From Candidatus Corynebacterium faecipullorum (lineage in GTDB: Bacteria; Actinomycetota; Actinomycetes; Mycobacteriales; Mycobacteriaceae), in assembly GCA_019114925.1 (NCBI GenBank), contig DXEO01000060.1:1-12151 (forward strand): a DNA stretch of 12,151 bases, given 5' to 3'. The position numbers and the translations under genes are program-made. The notes beneath the pieces are model-generated. The model did no database searches. It was not told where the DNA came from and was given only the letters and a program-made list of their open reading frames with translations. Positions 6,176 to 12,151 of the stretch are shown here, in pieces (the first letter of the stretch is position 1; each line of letters begins with the position of its first letter).

Positions 6176-7264
6176 TTGAGTACCGCGAGTACACCGTCGA
6201 ATTCTGCTTCTAATGCGCGGAAGCAAAAGTGGGGCTCAAAGTTACGCCGCAAGCCCAAGAACCCAACGGGGGAGATGACGCTAGTTCAGCATCTCCAGGA
6301 GCTGCGCCGACGCATCGTCATTTCCCTTCTCGCCCTCGTTGTAGGCACCATCATCGGCTTCATCTGGTACCAGCACGCCCCGTTTGGCATGGCGCCACTA
6401 GGTGAGATTTTGCGCGGTCCCTATTGTTCACTGCCTGAGGAGAGCCGCGTTTCCTTTAGCGCAGACGGCGAATGTCGGCTGCTCGCAACCAGCCCCTTCG
6501 AAATGCTGATGCTCCGACTCAAGGTTGGCGCGTTAGCTGGCACTGTGCTGTCCTCACCGGTCTGGCTCTACCAGATTTGGGCCTTCATCGTGCCCGGCCT
6601 GCACAAGAACGAACGCCGCTTTACCTTTTTGTTTGTTTCAACAGCGGTTCTGCTCTTCGTGCTCGGCGCGGTTCTTGCCTACGTCATCCTTTCTGTGGGT
6701 CTGGAGTTCCTCATGGGAATGGGCTCCGAGTACCAGACTGCAGCGCTAACGGGTGAACGCTACTTCTACTTCTTGCTGGCGTTGCTCCTGATTTTCGGCG
6801 TGAGCTTTGAGATCCCACTACTCGTGGTTTGTCTTAACCTGATTGGTTTATTGGAATATGATCACGTCAAAGACAAGCGCCGCATCATCATTGTCGTCAT
6901 CATGATCTTCGCCGCGGTTGTCACGCCGGGCCAAGAACCCTTCTCAATGTTGGTTTTGGCCGGTGCTCTCGTAGTTCTGGTCGAGATAGCTTTCCAGTTC
7001 TGCCGCATCAACGACAAGCGCCAGAAGCGCCAGCGCCCAGACTGGATGGACCTGGATGATGAAACTGCCTCGTCCCTGGATGAAGGCCCGGGTGCCATAG
7101 GCGCACCGACTCCGGTGTCTGCATCCACGAGCGTTTCTGCGTCTTCGCGGCCGGTATCTTCCAGGCCTGTGCCCCCGGCCTCGACGGGTGAAGCTCGGGG
7201 AGCGCAGCTTCAACAGAAGAACACTCAGCCCCCGCAGAGCGGCTTCTTTGACGACGTTCTGTAG
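6176..7264 (+). CDS. tatC: TatC, twin-arginine translocase receptor subunit
   Basis: The 362-residue protein is the multispanning Tat component that binds twin-arginine signal peptides. MTLVQHLQELRRRIV (from about residue 34) is the conserved cytoplasmic signal-binding segment, with Glu42 in the key position. Six membrane helices can be placed at about residues 47-66, 115-140, 148-178, 195-223, 236-252 and 255-274. SPFEMLMLRLK before helix 2 is the conserved Phe-Glu segment. The protein begins at a TTG with GGAGG upstream and has a basic N-terminal extension of about 33 residues. After helix 6 comes a tail of about 85 residues, rich in Ser, Pro and Ala (SASTSVSASSRPVSSRPVPP), longer than in E. 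coli TatC and probably disordered in the cytoplasm. It forms an operon with tatA. Confidence 0.95.
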   Translation: MSTASTPSNSASNARKQKWGSKLRRKPKNPTGEMTLVQHLQELRRRIVISLLALVVGTIIGFIWYQHAPFGMAPLGEILRGPYCSLPEESRVSFSADGECRLLATSPFEMLMLRLKVGALAGTVLSSPVWLYQIWAFIVPGLHKNERRFTFLFVSTAVLLFVLGAVLAYVILSVGLEFLMGMGSEYQTAALTGERYFYFLLALLLIFGVSFEIPLLVVCLNLIGLLEYDHVKDKRRIIIVVIMIFAAVVTPGQEPFSMLVLAGALVVLVEIAFQFCRINDKRQKRQRPDWMDLDDETASSLDEGPGAIGAPTPVSASTSVSASSRPVSSRPVPPASTGEARGAQLQQKNTQPPQSGFFDDVL

Positions 7265-7294
7265 GCTTGTCGGCCTTCTACTCAAGAGTTCTGT

Positions 7295-7333
7295 TCAGGG
7301 ACTTGTACCGGCGTGCTAGTACGCCGCCCCTGA
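7295..7333 (+). other. Compound hairpin upstream of the helicase gene
   Basis: TCAGGG (7295-7300) pairs with CCCTGA (7328-7333), enclosing CGGCGT (7309-7314) and ACGCCG (7321-7326) around a six-base loop. No T-run follows. It could end tatC transcription inefficiently, act as an operator, or shape the helicase leader. The pairing is direct observation; the role is unknown. Confidence 0.45.
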
Positions 7334-7337
7334 CAGG

Positions 7338-7343
7338 TACCCT
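7338..7343 (+). promoter_or_regulatory. Possible -10 element at the helicase start
   Basis: TACCCT lies 8 bases before the ATG at 7352, a spacing that would give a transcript with almost no leader. Only the T-A and last T match the -10 pattern and there is no -35, so confidence is low. Confidence 0.2.
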
Positions 7344-7351
7344 GGGGACTT

Positions 7352-10165
7352 ATGACAATGACGCATCTGGACGAGTTCACCCAAGCACTTCCGTACTCAC
7401 TGGATGACTTCCAGATCCAAGGATGCCAAGCCGTGGAAGACGGCCACGGCGTTTTGGTCTGTGCACCCACCGGTGCCGGTAAAACCGTGGTAGGAGAGTT
7501 CGCGGTGTCCTTGGCGCTGCGCCAAGGGACCCGCTGTTTCTACACCACACCCATCAAGGCACTGAGTAACCAGAAGTACCACGATCTGGTTGACGCACAT
7601 GGTGAGGATGCGGTCGGACTGCTGACCGGTGACGTCTCCATCAACTCCTCCGCGGACATCCTCGTGATGACCACTGAGGTACTGCGCAACATGATTTATG
7701 CCGGCTCAGGCGCATTGGATCGCTTGACCCATGTGGTCATGGATGAGATCCACTTCTTGGCGGATGCTTCGCGTGGTGCAGTGTGGGAAGAGGTCATCCT
7801 CAACCTGGAGGAGCACGTCTCCATCATTGGTCTATCCGCAACGGTATCCAACTCGGAGGAATTCGGCCGGTGGCTGACCACCGTACGTGGTGACACCAAG
7901 GTCATCGTCACCGAAAAGCGCCCCGTACCGCTGGACCAGTGGATGATGGTCGGCCGCAAAATCTATCCGCTCTTTGAACCGGACTCAGGCGGCCAGGTAA
8001 ACACTGAACTGGCGCGGCGCATTCAACGCCTGGAGGCCGGCGGTACCGATAATGGCCGCGCAGACTATGCCCAGAACCGCGCGAGCTTCCGCGCCCGCGT
8101 CCGGCACGAAGGCGGCGGGCGCCACGACCGGCACAGCGATCGGCGCAGTGGCGCGCCCCGCGTGCAGGACCGTTACCGTCCGCTAGGCCGTCCAGAAGTG
8201 CTCAAAGAGCTGCAGGCCATGGAGATGCTGCCGGCGATTACCTTCATCTTTTCTCGTGCGGGCTGCGATGGCGCGCTGTATCAGTGCTTGCGCTCCCGCA
8301 TGGTGTTGACCTCCCAGGAGGAGGCCACCGAGATCAAGACCATCGTCGATAAGGGCGTAGAAGGCATTCCGGAAGAAGATCTCAAGGTCCTTGATTTCAA
8401 ACGTTGGCGCGAAGCACTCTCGCGTGGCTTCGCCGCTCACCACGCGGGCATGTTGCCGGCCTTTAGGCACATCGTGGAAGAACTCTTCGTTAAAGGCCTG
8501 GTTCGTGCGGTCTTTGCCACCGAAACCCTTGCTCTAGGCATCAATATGCCAGCTCGCACTGTGGTGCTGGAAAAGTTGGTGAAGTTCAACGGCGAGGCAC
8601 ACGTGGACCTCACCCCCGGACAGTACACACAGCTCACCGGCCGCGCCGGTAGGCGTGGCATCGATACCTTGGGAAATGCCGTCGTACAGTGGGCACCCGC
8701 TATGGATCCCACCGCGGTGGCAGGGCTTGCCTCAACTCGTACCTATCCGCTCATTTCCACTTTCGAGCCTGGCTACAACATGGCTATCAATCTGCTGGGC
8801 ATGCTCGGCTTCGATGATTCGCTGCGCTTGCTGGAGAAGTCTTTTGCACAGTTCCAGGCGGACGGTTCCGTCGTCGAGGAGACTCGCGAGATTGAGCGCG
8901 CTGAGCATCGCGTCCGCGAACTACGCGCACAGTTGGATCAGGCCGTGGATAACTTGGCTCCGCCGGCAACTGATGGCGAGGACCCCGCTGAGCTCCTCAT
9001 GGACTATATGCGCCTGCGCCGCGCGCTTACTGAGGAGGAAAAGTCAGCCCGTGCCTCCAAGAAGGAGGAGAGGACCAAAGAAGTTGCCGCTGTACTGGCT
9101 CGGTTGCAAGTAGGTGAGGTCATCGCCATTGCAACCAAGAAACGTCCAACGCTGGCTGTCGTTATTACCCCGGCTAACCAGACTGCCGATCCACGCCCCT
9201 GGGTTACCACGGAAACTGGGTGGTCTGGACGCATCGATTCCTCCGGTATCGATAATCCGCCGATCGTGGTAGGACACATGAAGCTCCCGCGTGCAGCGCA
9301 GAAGAACCCGCGCCGTCATACCCGATTTGTCCAGGAGGCCTTTAAGCGCGACTACTACAAGCGGCCGAAGAAGATGCGCACCGTGCCGCGTAATCGGCCC
9401 AACAAGAAGGTTGCAGAATTGCGCGATGCCCTCCGCGAGCATTCGGTGCACCATTGGCCGGCGACCGACCGTGAACAGTTGGCCGGGGTCGCCCAAAAGC
9501 TGGCCCGCCGGGAACGCGAACTGCACCGACTAGAAGCCAAGGTGGAGCGCGCCACGGATACCCTTGGCCGTACCTTCGAGCGCATCGTCGACCTCCTGGC
9601 GGAGATGAACTACGTGGAGTTCGAAGGCTATGGCGAAGACCGCGAGCCGGTCATTACGGATGAGGGAGAGCGTCTAGCCAAAATCCACTCCGAATCGGAC
9701 CTGCTGGTGGCGCAATGCCTTAAGCGCGGTATCTGGAATGACCTCGACCCCGCCGAACTCGCGGGTGTGGCCTCCCTCTGCGTCTTCGAAAACCGCAAAA
9801 CTACTCGCGGCGAGCCCGGCGCGGCTTCCGAAGCCATGGCGGACGCCATGGATGCAACCTGGCGTATTTACACCGAGCTCGTCGCCGATGAGAAACGCCA
9901 TAACCTGCCGCAAACACGCGAGCCGGAGCCAGCCTTTGCGCTCGCTATCCACCAATGGACCGCGGGTGCACCCTTGGCATATTGCATGGCCGCAGCTAAC
10001 GAGTCAGGTGCGGAGCTGACCCCCGGTGACTTTGTCCGCTGGTGCCGCCAGGTCATCGACTTGCTCCAGCAGGTAGGCAAGACCGGCTACGAGGACGAGA
10101 TTCGTCGCAATGCCCGGCGCGCCATTGACGCGATTCAGCGCGGCGTCGTCGCCATCGGCGCCTAG
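7352..10165 (+). CDS. helY: HelY/Mtr4-type superfamily 2 DExH helicase
   Basis: The 937-residue ATP-dependent helicase has full Ski2/Mtr4-like motifs: Walker A APTGAGKT (about 39-46), TTPIKALSNQKY (Ia), DEIH (131-134), SATVSN (motif III, from 162), and QLTGRAGRRGID (motif VI, 427-438). Charged coiled-coil stretches lie around residues 510-545 and 690-740, and a DSHCT-like helical domain fills the C-terminus (about 770-937). In mycobacteria the orthologue helY also follows tatC. The substrate, RNA or DNA, is not settled for bacterial members; related proteins act in RNA turnover. An Arg- and His-rich segment of low complexity (about residues 230-275) interrupts the region between the two RecA-like domains. 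A second ATG at 7358 has better spacing from GGGGA (7344-7347 and A7348) and may be the true start, shortening the protein by two residues. Confidence 0.93.
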   Translation: MTMTHLDEFTQALPYSLDDFQIQGCQAVEDGHGVLVCAPTGAGKTVVGEFAVSLALRQGTRCFYTTPIKALSNQKYHDLVDAHGEDAVGLLTGDVSINSSADILVMTTEVLRNMIYAGSGALDRLTHVVMDEIHFLADASRGAVWEEVILNLEEHVSIIGLSATVSNSEEFGRWLTTVRGDTKVIVTEKRPVPLDQWMMVGRKIYPLFEPDSGGQVNTELARRIQRLEAGGTDNGRADYAQNRASFRARVRHEGGGRHDRHSDRRSGAPRVQDRYRPLGRPEVLKELQAMEMLPAITFIFSRAGCDGALYQCLRSRMVLTSQEEATEIKTIVDKGVEGIPEEDLKVLDFKRWREALSRGFAAHHAGMLPAFRHIVEELFVKGLVRAVFATETLALGINMPARTVVLEKLVKFNGEAHVDLTPGQYTQLTGRAGRRGIDTLGNAVVQWAPAMDPTAVAGLASTRTYPLISTFEPGYNMAINLLGMLGFDDSLRLLEKSFAQFQADGSVVEETREIERAEHRVRELRAQLDQAVDNLAPPATDGEDPAELLMDYMRLRRALTEEEKSARASKKEERTKEVAAVLARLQVGEVIAIATKKRPTLAVVITPANQTADPRPWVTTETGWSGRIDSSGIDNPPIVVGHMKLPRAAQKNPRRHTRFVQEAFKRDYYKRPKKMRTVPRNRPNKKVAELRDALREHSVHHWPATDREQLAGVAQKLARRERELHRLEAKVERATDTLGRTFERIVDLLAEMNYVEFEGYGEDREPVITDEGERLAKIHSESDLLVAQCLKRGIWNDLDPAELAGVASLCVFENRKTTRGEPGAASEAMADAMDATWRIYTELVADEKRHNLPQTREPEPAFALAIHQWTAGAPLAYCMAAANESGAELTPGDFVRWCRQVIDLLQQVGKTGYEDEIRRNARRAIDAIQRGVVAIGA

Positions 10166-10182
10166 TTTTAGCGCCTAGTTTT
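10158..10182. repeat. Two direct copies of GCGCCTAGTTTT spanning convergent gene ends
   Basis: The 12-base unit occurs at 10158-10169 and 10171-10182, separated by one A. The CTAG in the first copy supplies the helicase TAG stop on the + strand. The CTAG in the second copy supplies the protease TAG stop on the - strand. A short tandem duplication could have produced the gene-end arrangement. No strong terminator hairpin was found between the two genes. Confidence 0.8.
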
Positions 10183-10804
10183 CGGAGCCACCGCGAAGCA
10201 GTGCCGTGGCTGCCGCCGCGATGGCTGTGCGGTGGGGTGCGATGAGTGCCACGGTGGCTAGCTTGAGGTTGCGCCCCAACGGGTTAAGGATGAGAGCTTG
10301 CGTACCGATGACGGCGTCATCGACTAGAGCTGGCCCGCCCGAGTCACCTTTGACTGCCGGAATCGTGTTGAAGACAAATCCGGCGGGGGAGACGGTGGTG
10401 CGGAAGTCGATGGACCACGTGCGAATGAAGGGCAGTAGAAACAACCCTGTTCGCTGCTGTGCACGGCGGGCCCTTCCGCCGTATCCCCAAGTGCTCACGG
10501 GTGCACGAAAGGAGGGAGTACTTTGCGCGAGTCCCGGTAGGTTTCGGGGCGGTGCTGGTTTGTCGAGTAAACACAAGGCCATGTCGGTTCCGTCAATCGT
10601 ACGCGCGGCGACCACACGCCGGTTGAACCCGCCACTTACCTTGTAGTGATCACCTTTGTCTAGACCATCACGGAAGAAGTGCGCACAGGTCAGTACCAGC
10701 CGGGATGCCTGCTGGGTGCAGGGCCTTAAGGAGGAATCGATGAGTACTCCCGAGCAATAGCTACGGCGGGTGCGTATCTTGACGGCAGCGGGATGAGAGT
10801 TCAC
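10175..10804 (-). CDS. Trypsin-fold (S1 family) serine protease without visible signal peptide
   Basis: The 209-residue protein has the chymotrypsin-like catalytic triad in order: His42 in LVLTCAHFF, Asp74 in TDMALCLL, and Ser155 in GDSGGPAL, with the oxyanion-hole glycine next to it. It should therefore be an active endopeptidase; the specificity is not readable. Family members in Corynebacterium are usually exported, but here the reading frame opens directly on the mature domain (MNSHPAAVKIRTRRSYCSG) with no hydrophobic leader. An in-frame stop about 30 bases further upstream, with no other ATG, GTG or TTG between, makes GTG at 10804 the earliest possible start. Either it acts in the cytoplasm, leaves by another route, or is a shortened copy. 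It is convergent with the helicase and divergent from the prolidase. I do not recognise a gene name. Confidence 0.85.
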   Translation of the reverse strand: MNSHPAAVKIRTRRSYCSGVLIDSSLRPCTQQASRLVLTCAHFFRDGLDKGDHYKVSGGFNRRVVAARTIDGTDMALCLLDKPAPPRNLPGLAQSTPSFRAPVSTWGYGGRARRAQQRTGLFLLPFIRTWSIDFRTTVSPAGFVFNTIPAVKGDSGGPALVDDAVIGTQALILNPLGRNLKLATVALIAPHRTAIAAAATALLRGGSEN

Positions 10805-10811
10805 ACCGTCC

Positions 10812-10817
10812 AGCTTA
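10812..10817 (-). promoter_or_regulatory. Putative -10 element of a leaderless protease transcript
   Basis: On the - strand, TAAGCT lies exactly 7 bases before the GTG at 10804. That spacing would start transcription at or next to the first base of the start codon. No good Shine-Dalgarno sequence is present (GGACGG only), which agrees with a leaderless message. No clear -35 is visible. Confidence 0.45.
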
Positions 10818-10842
10818 ACGGGGCGGGCACGGGCGGTAGGCT
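10815..10842 (+). promoter_or_regulatory. Putative promoter of a leaderless prolidase transcript
   Basis: TAGGCT (10837-10842) is a corynebacterial-type -10 element lying exactly 7 bases before the ATG at 10850, and TTAACG (10815-10820) with a 16-base spacer is a weak -35. Transcription would begin at the start codon. No convincing ribosome-binding site precedes the ATG. Confidence 0.55.
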
Positions 10843-10849
10843 AACTGCC

Positions 10850-11983
10850 ATGACTGATTATGCATCCCGCCTGAGTCGTGCCCGCGCGATTGCCGCCGCC
10901 AAGAACATCGATGTGTTGCTGGTGGGTACCGGGCCCGAATTCGCTTATCTGACGGGTTCCTGGGTTTCCTCCCATGAGCGCCTGACCTGCTTGGTTATCC
11001 GGCCCGAGGCCGAACCGATCATCGTCGCGCCGAGCACCGACATTGAGTCGCTTCAGGGGGTTGCCACCCAGCTGGTGGGGTGGAGCGATGGCGAAGATCC
11101 CTATGCGCTGGCCTTGGAAGGTGTACGCCCCAGCACCGTTGCCTTGGGGTCTTCGCTGACCGCCGACCACGTATTGCGTTTCCAGTCCGCAATTCGCGGC
11201 CAGCTAGATCCGTCCTCGCAATCTTCGCAGTCCTCGACGGATGTACCGCAAGTGGAATACCTTCTAGCTACTGAGGCACTGGCTGAACTCTTTAGTCGCA
11301 AGGACCCAGATGAGGTGGCGGAGTTACGTGCTGCTGCGGCGGCTATCGATGCCGTGCACGCCGAGGTGCCGCGTCTCTTAAAGCCGGGGCGCACTGAGGC
11401 CGAGGTAGCCGCTGATTTGCGGGAGCTCATCTTGCGCGAGCACGACGCGGTTGACTTCATCATCGTTGGTTCCGGCCCAAACGGAGCGAACCCGCATTAT
11501 GACTACGGGGACAGAGAACTTGGCGCGGGCGATCCCGTCGTGGTGGATATCGGAGGAACGCTGGCCTCTGGTTATCACTCTGACTGCACCCGCACCTATG
11601 TGGTGGGAGCGGACCCCTCTGCGGCGCCCGCCGATTTCCAGGAGGCCTATGCGGTGTTGGAAAAGGCCCAGGCTGCTGGACGAGCTGCCGCACGCCCGGG
11701 CACAACCGCTCAGGAAATAGACCGTGCCACACGTAGCGTGATCGAAGCAGCCGGTTGGGGTGAATATTTCACGCACCGCACTGGGCACGGCATTGGCTTG
11801 TCCACGCACGAGGAGCCTTTCATCATGGAGGGAAATGAGCTGGAGCTTTCCCAGTCCATGGCCTTTTCTATTGAGCCGGGTATCTACGTGCCGGGAAAGT
11901 GGGGCATGCGTCTGGAGGACATCGTTGTGACCTCTCAATCCGGGTATGAGTCCCTGAACCAGGTCCCGAGGGAGTTGCGTTAA
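10850..11983 (+). CDS. pepQ: M24 family Xaa-Pro peptidase (prolidase / PepQ, PepE-like)
   Basis: The 377-residue protein has a creatinase-like N-terminal domain (about 1-120) and a pita-bread C-terminal domain. All five expected dinuclear metal ligands are present: Asp233 in VVVDIGG, Asp245 in HSDCTRTY, His313 in HRTGHGIG, Glu342 in SIEPGIYVPG, and Glu356 in RLEDIVV. It should remove Xaa from Xaa-Pro dipeptides or peptides in the cytoplasm, recycling proline peptides; prolidase versus aminopeptidase P cannot be decided here. The start at 10850 is favoured because MTDYASRLSRARAIAAAKNI matches family N-termini. An in-frame ATG at 10793 would add 19 unrelated residues and overlap the divergent protease gene. 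A Ser/Gln-rich linker (DPSSQSSQSSTD, about 120-131) separates the domains. A pepE gene is also near helY in mycobacteria. Confidence 0.93.
   Translation: MTDYASRLSRARAIAAAKNIDVLLVGTGPEFAYLTGSWVSSHERLTCLVIRPEAEPIIVAPSTDIESLQGVATQLVGWSDGEDPYALALEGVRPSTVALGSSLTADHVLRFQSAIRGQLDPSSQSSQSSTDVPQVEYLLATEALAELFSRKDPDEVAELRAAAAAIDAVHAEVPRLLKPGRTEAEVAADLRELILREHDAVDFIIVGSGPNGANPHYDYGDRELGAGDPVVVDIGGTLASGYHSDCTRTYVVGADPSAAPADFQEAYAVLEKAQAAGRAAARPGTTAQEIDRATRSVIEAAGWGEYFTHRTGHGIGLSTHEEPFIMEGNELELSQSMAFSIEPGIYVPGKWGMRLEDIVVTSQSGYESLNQVPRELR
11968..11974 (+). promoter_or_regulatory. Shine-Dalgarno sequence for the last, truncated gene
   Basis: GAGGGAG lies 8 bases before the ATG at 11983, inside the last codons of the prolidase gene. 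It supports translation of the downstream gene from the overlapping stop-start junction. Confidence 0.6.
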
Positions 11984-12151
11984 TGGGTGCGTTGCTGATT
12001 CTTGGCGGGCGCAGCGATATCGGCGGCGAGCTTGCACGCCGTCTGTGCGCAGGCCGCCCAGTAGTACTTGCCGCGCGGGGTGAGCACGGTATGGAGGAAC
12101 TCACCTCTGAGCTTCTCCGTAATGGGGCAGTTTCCGTGCACACGCTCTCCT
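11983..12151 (+). CDS. Rossmann-fold SDR-type oxidoreductase, N-terminal fragment
   Basis: Fifty-six codons are visible before the window ends. MGALLILGGRSDIGGELARR is the first strand and glycine-rich dinucleotide loop (GGRSDIGGE, a variant of TGxxxGIG) of a short-chain dehydrogenase/reductase. VVLAARG (from about residue 27) is the second strand, whose Arg in the AARG position hints at NADPH rather than NADH use. This resembles actinobacterial reductases of the Rv2073c or decaprenyl-ribose reductase type, but the substrate cannot be told from this fragment. The A of the ATG is the last base of the prolidase TAA stop, so the two are probably in one operon. Confidence 0.75.
   Translation, partial: MGALLILGGRSDIGGELARRLCAGRPVVLAARGEHGMEELTSELLRNGAVSVHTLS

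Noticed and set aside
10793..10849. Longer prolidase start at the ATG at 10793
   Set aside because: It adds 19 unrelated residues, overlaps the divergent protease gene, and would place the -10-like hexamer inside coding sequence.
11378..12037. Antisense open frame of 219 codons opposite the prolidase and SDR genes
   Set aside because: The + strand carries all M24 metal ligands through this stretch; the antisense product has no recognisable fold.

Overview
The window looks like the chromosome of a Corynebacterium, or a very close relative, of moderate to high G+C; the species cannot be fixed from sequence alone. The main evidence is a complete pupylation gene set (arc, dop, pup, pafA, pafB, pafC) with no 20S proteasome genes in it. 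Pup here already ends in Gly-Gly-Glu. In mycobacteria, prcB and prcA lie between pup and pafA; here those two genes are 2 bases apart. Linkage to tatA, tatC, a HelY-type helicase and an M24 prolidase is the usual actinobacterial arrangement.

Layout. Bases 2-535 hold the 3' end of arc, the hexameric ATPase that unfolds pupylated proteins. Then come dop (532-2076, depupylase), pup (2113-2304), pafA (2307-3734, Pup ligase), and pafB and pafC (3765-4781 and 4774-5739, a paired WYL-domain transcription regulator). Next are tatA (5821-6084) and tatC (6176-7264) of the twin-arginine export system, and a 937-residue HelY/Mtr4-type DExH helicase (7352-10165). All are on the + strand and closely spaced, so partial or full co-transcription is likely. 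A trypsin-fold serine protease gene with no recognisable signal peptide lies on the - strand (10175-10804), convergent with the helicase gene. Divergent from it is an M24 Xaa-Pro peptidase (10850-11983), whose stop codon overlaps the start of a truncated Rossmann-fold (SDR-type) gene running off the window.

How the genes work together. PafA joins the C-terminal glutamate of Pup to substrate lysines. Dop removes Pup; its deamidase activity is not needed for a Pup that ends in Glu. ARC pulls on Pup and unfolds the tagged protein. With no proteasome genes in the locus, and an ARC C-terminus without the proteasome-docking tail, the tag probably leads to unfolding, complex disassembly or regulation rather than degradation. 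PafB and PafC are by homology the LexA-independent DNA-damage activator PafBC.

The most notable non-coding features are two facing putative leaderless promoters packed into the 45 bp between the protease and prolidase genes, a branched inverted repeat between tatA and tatC, and a compound hairpin ahead of the helicase gene. No rRNA, tRNA, CRISPR array or insertion sequence was seen. No gene-free stretch exceeds 300 bases.
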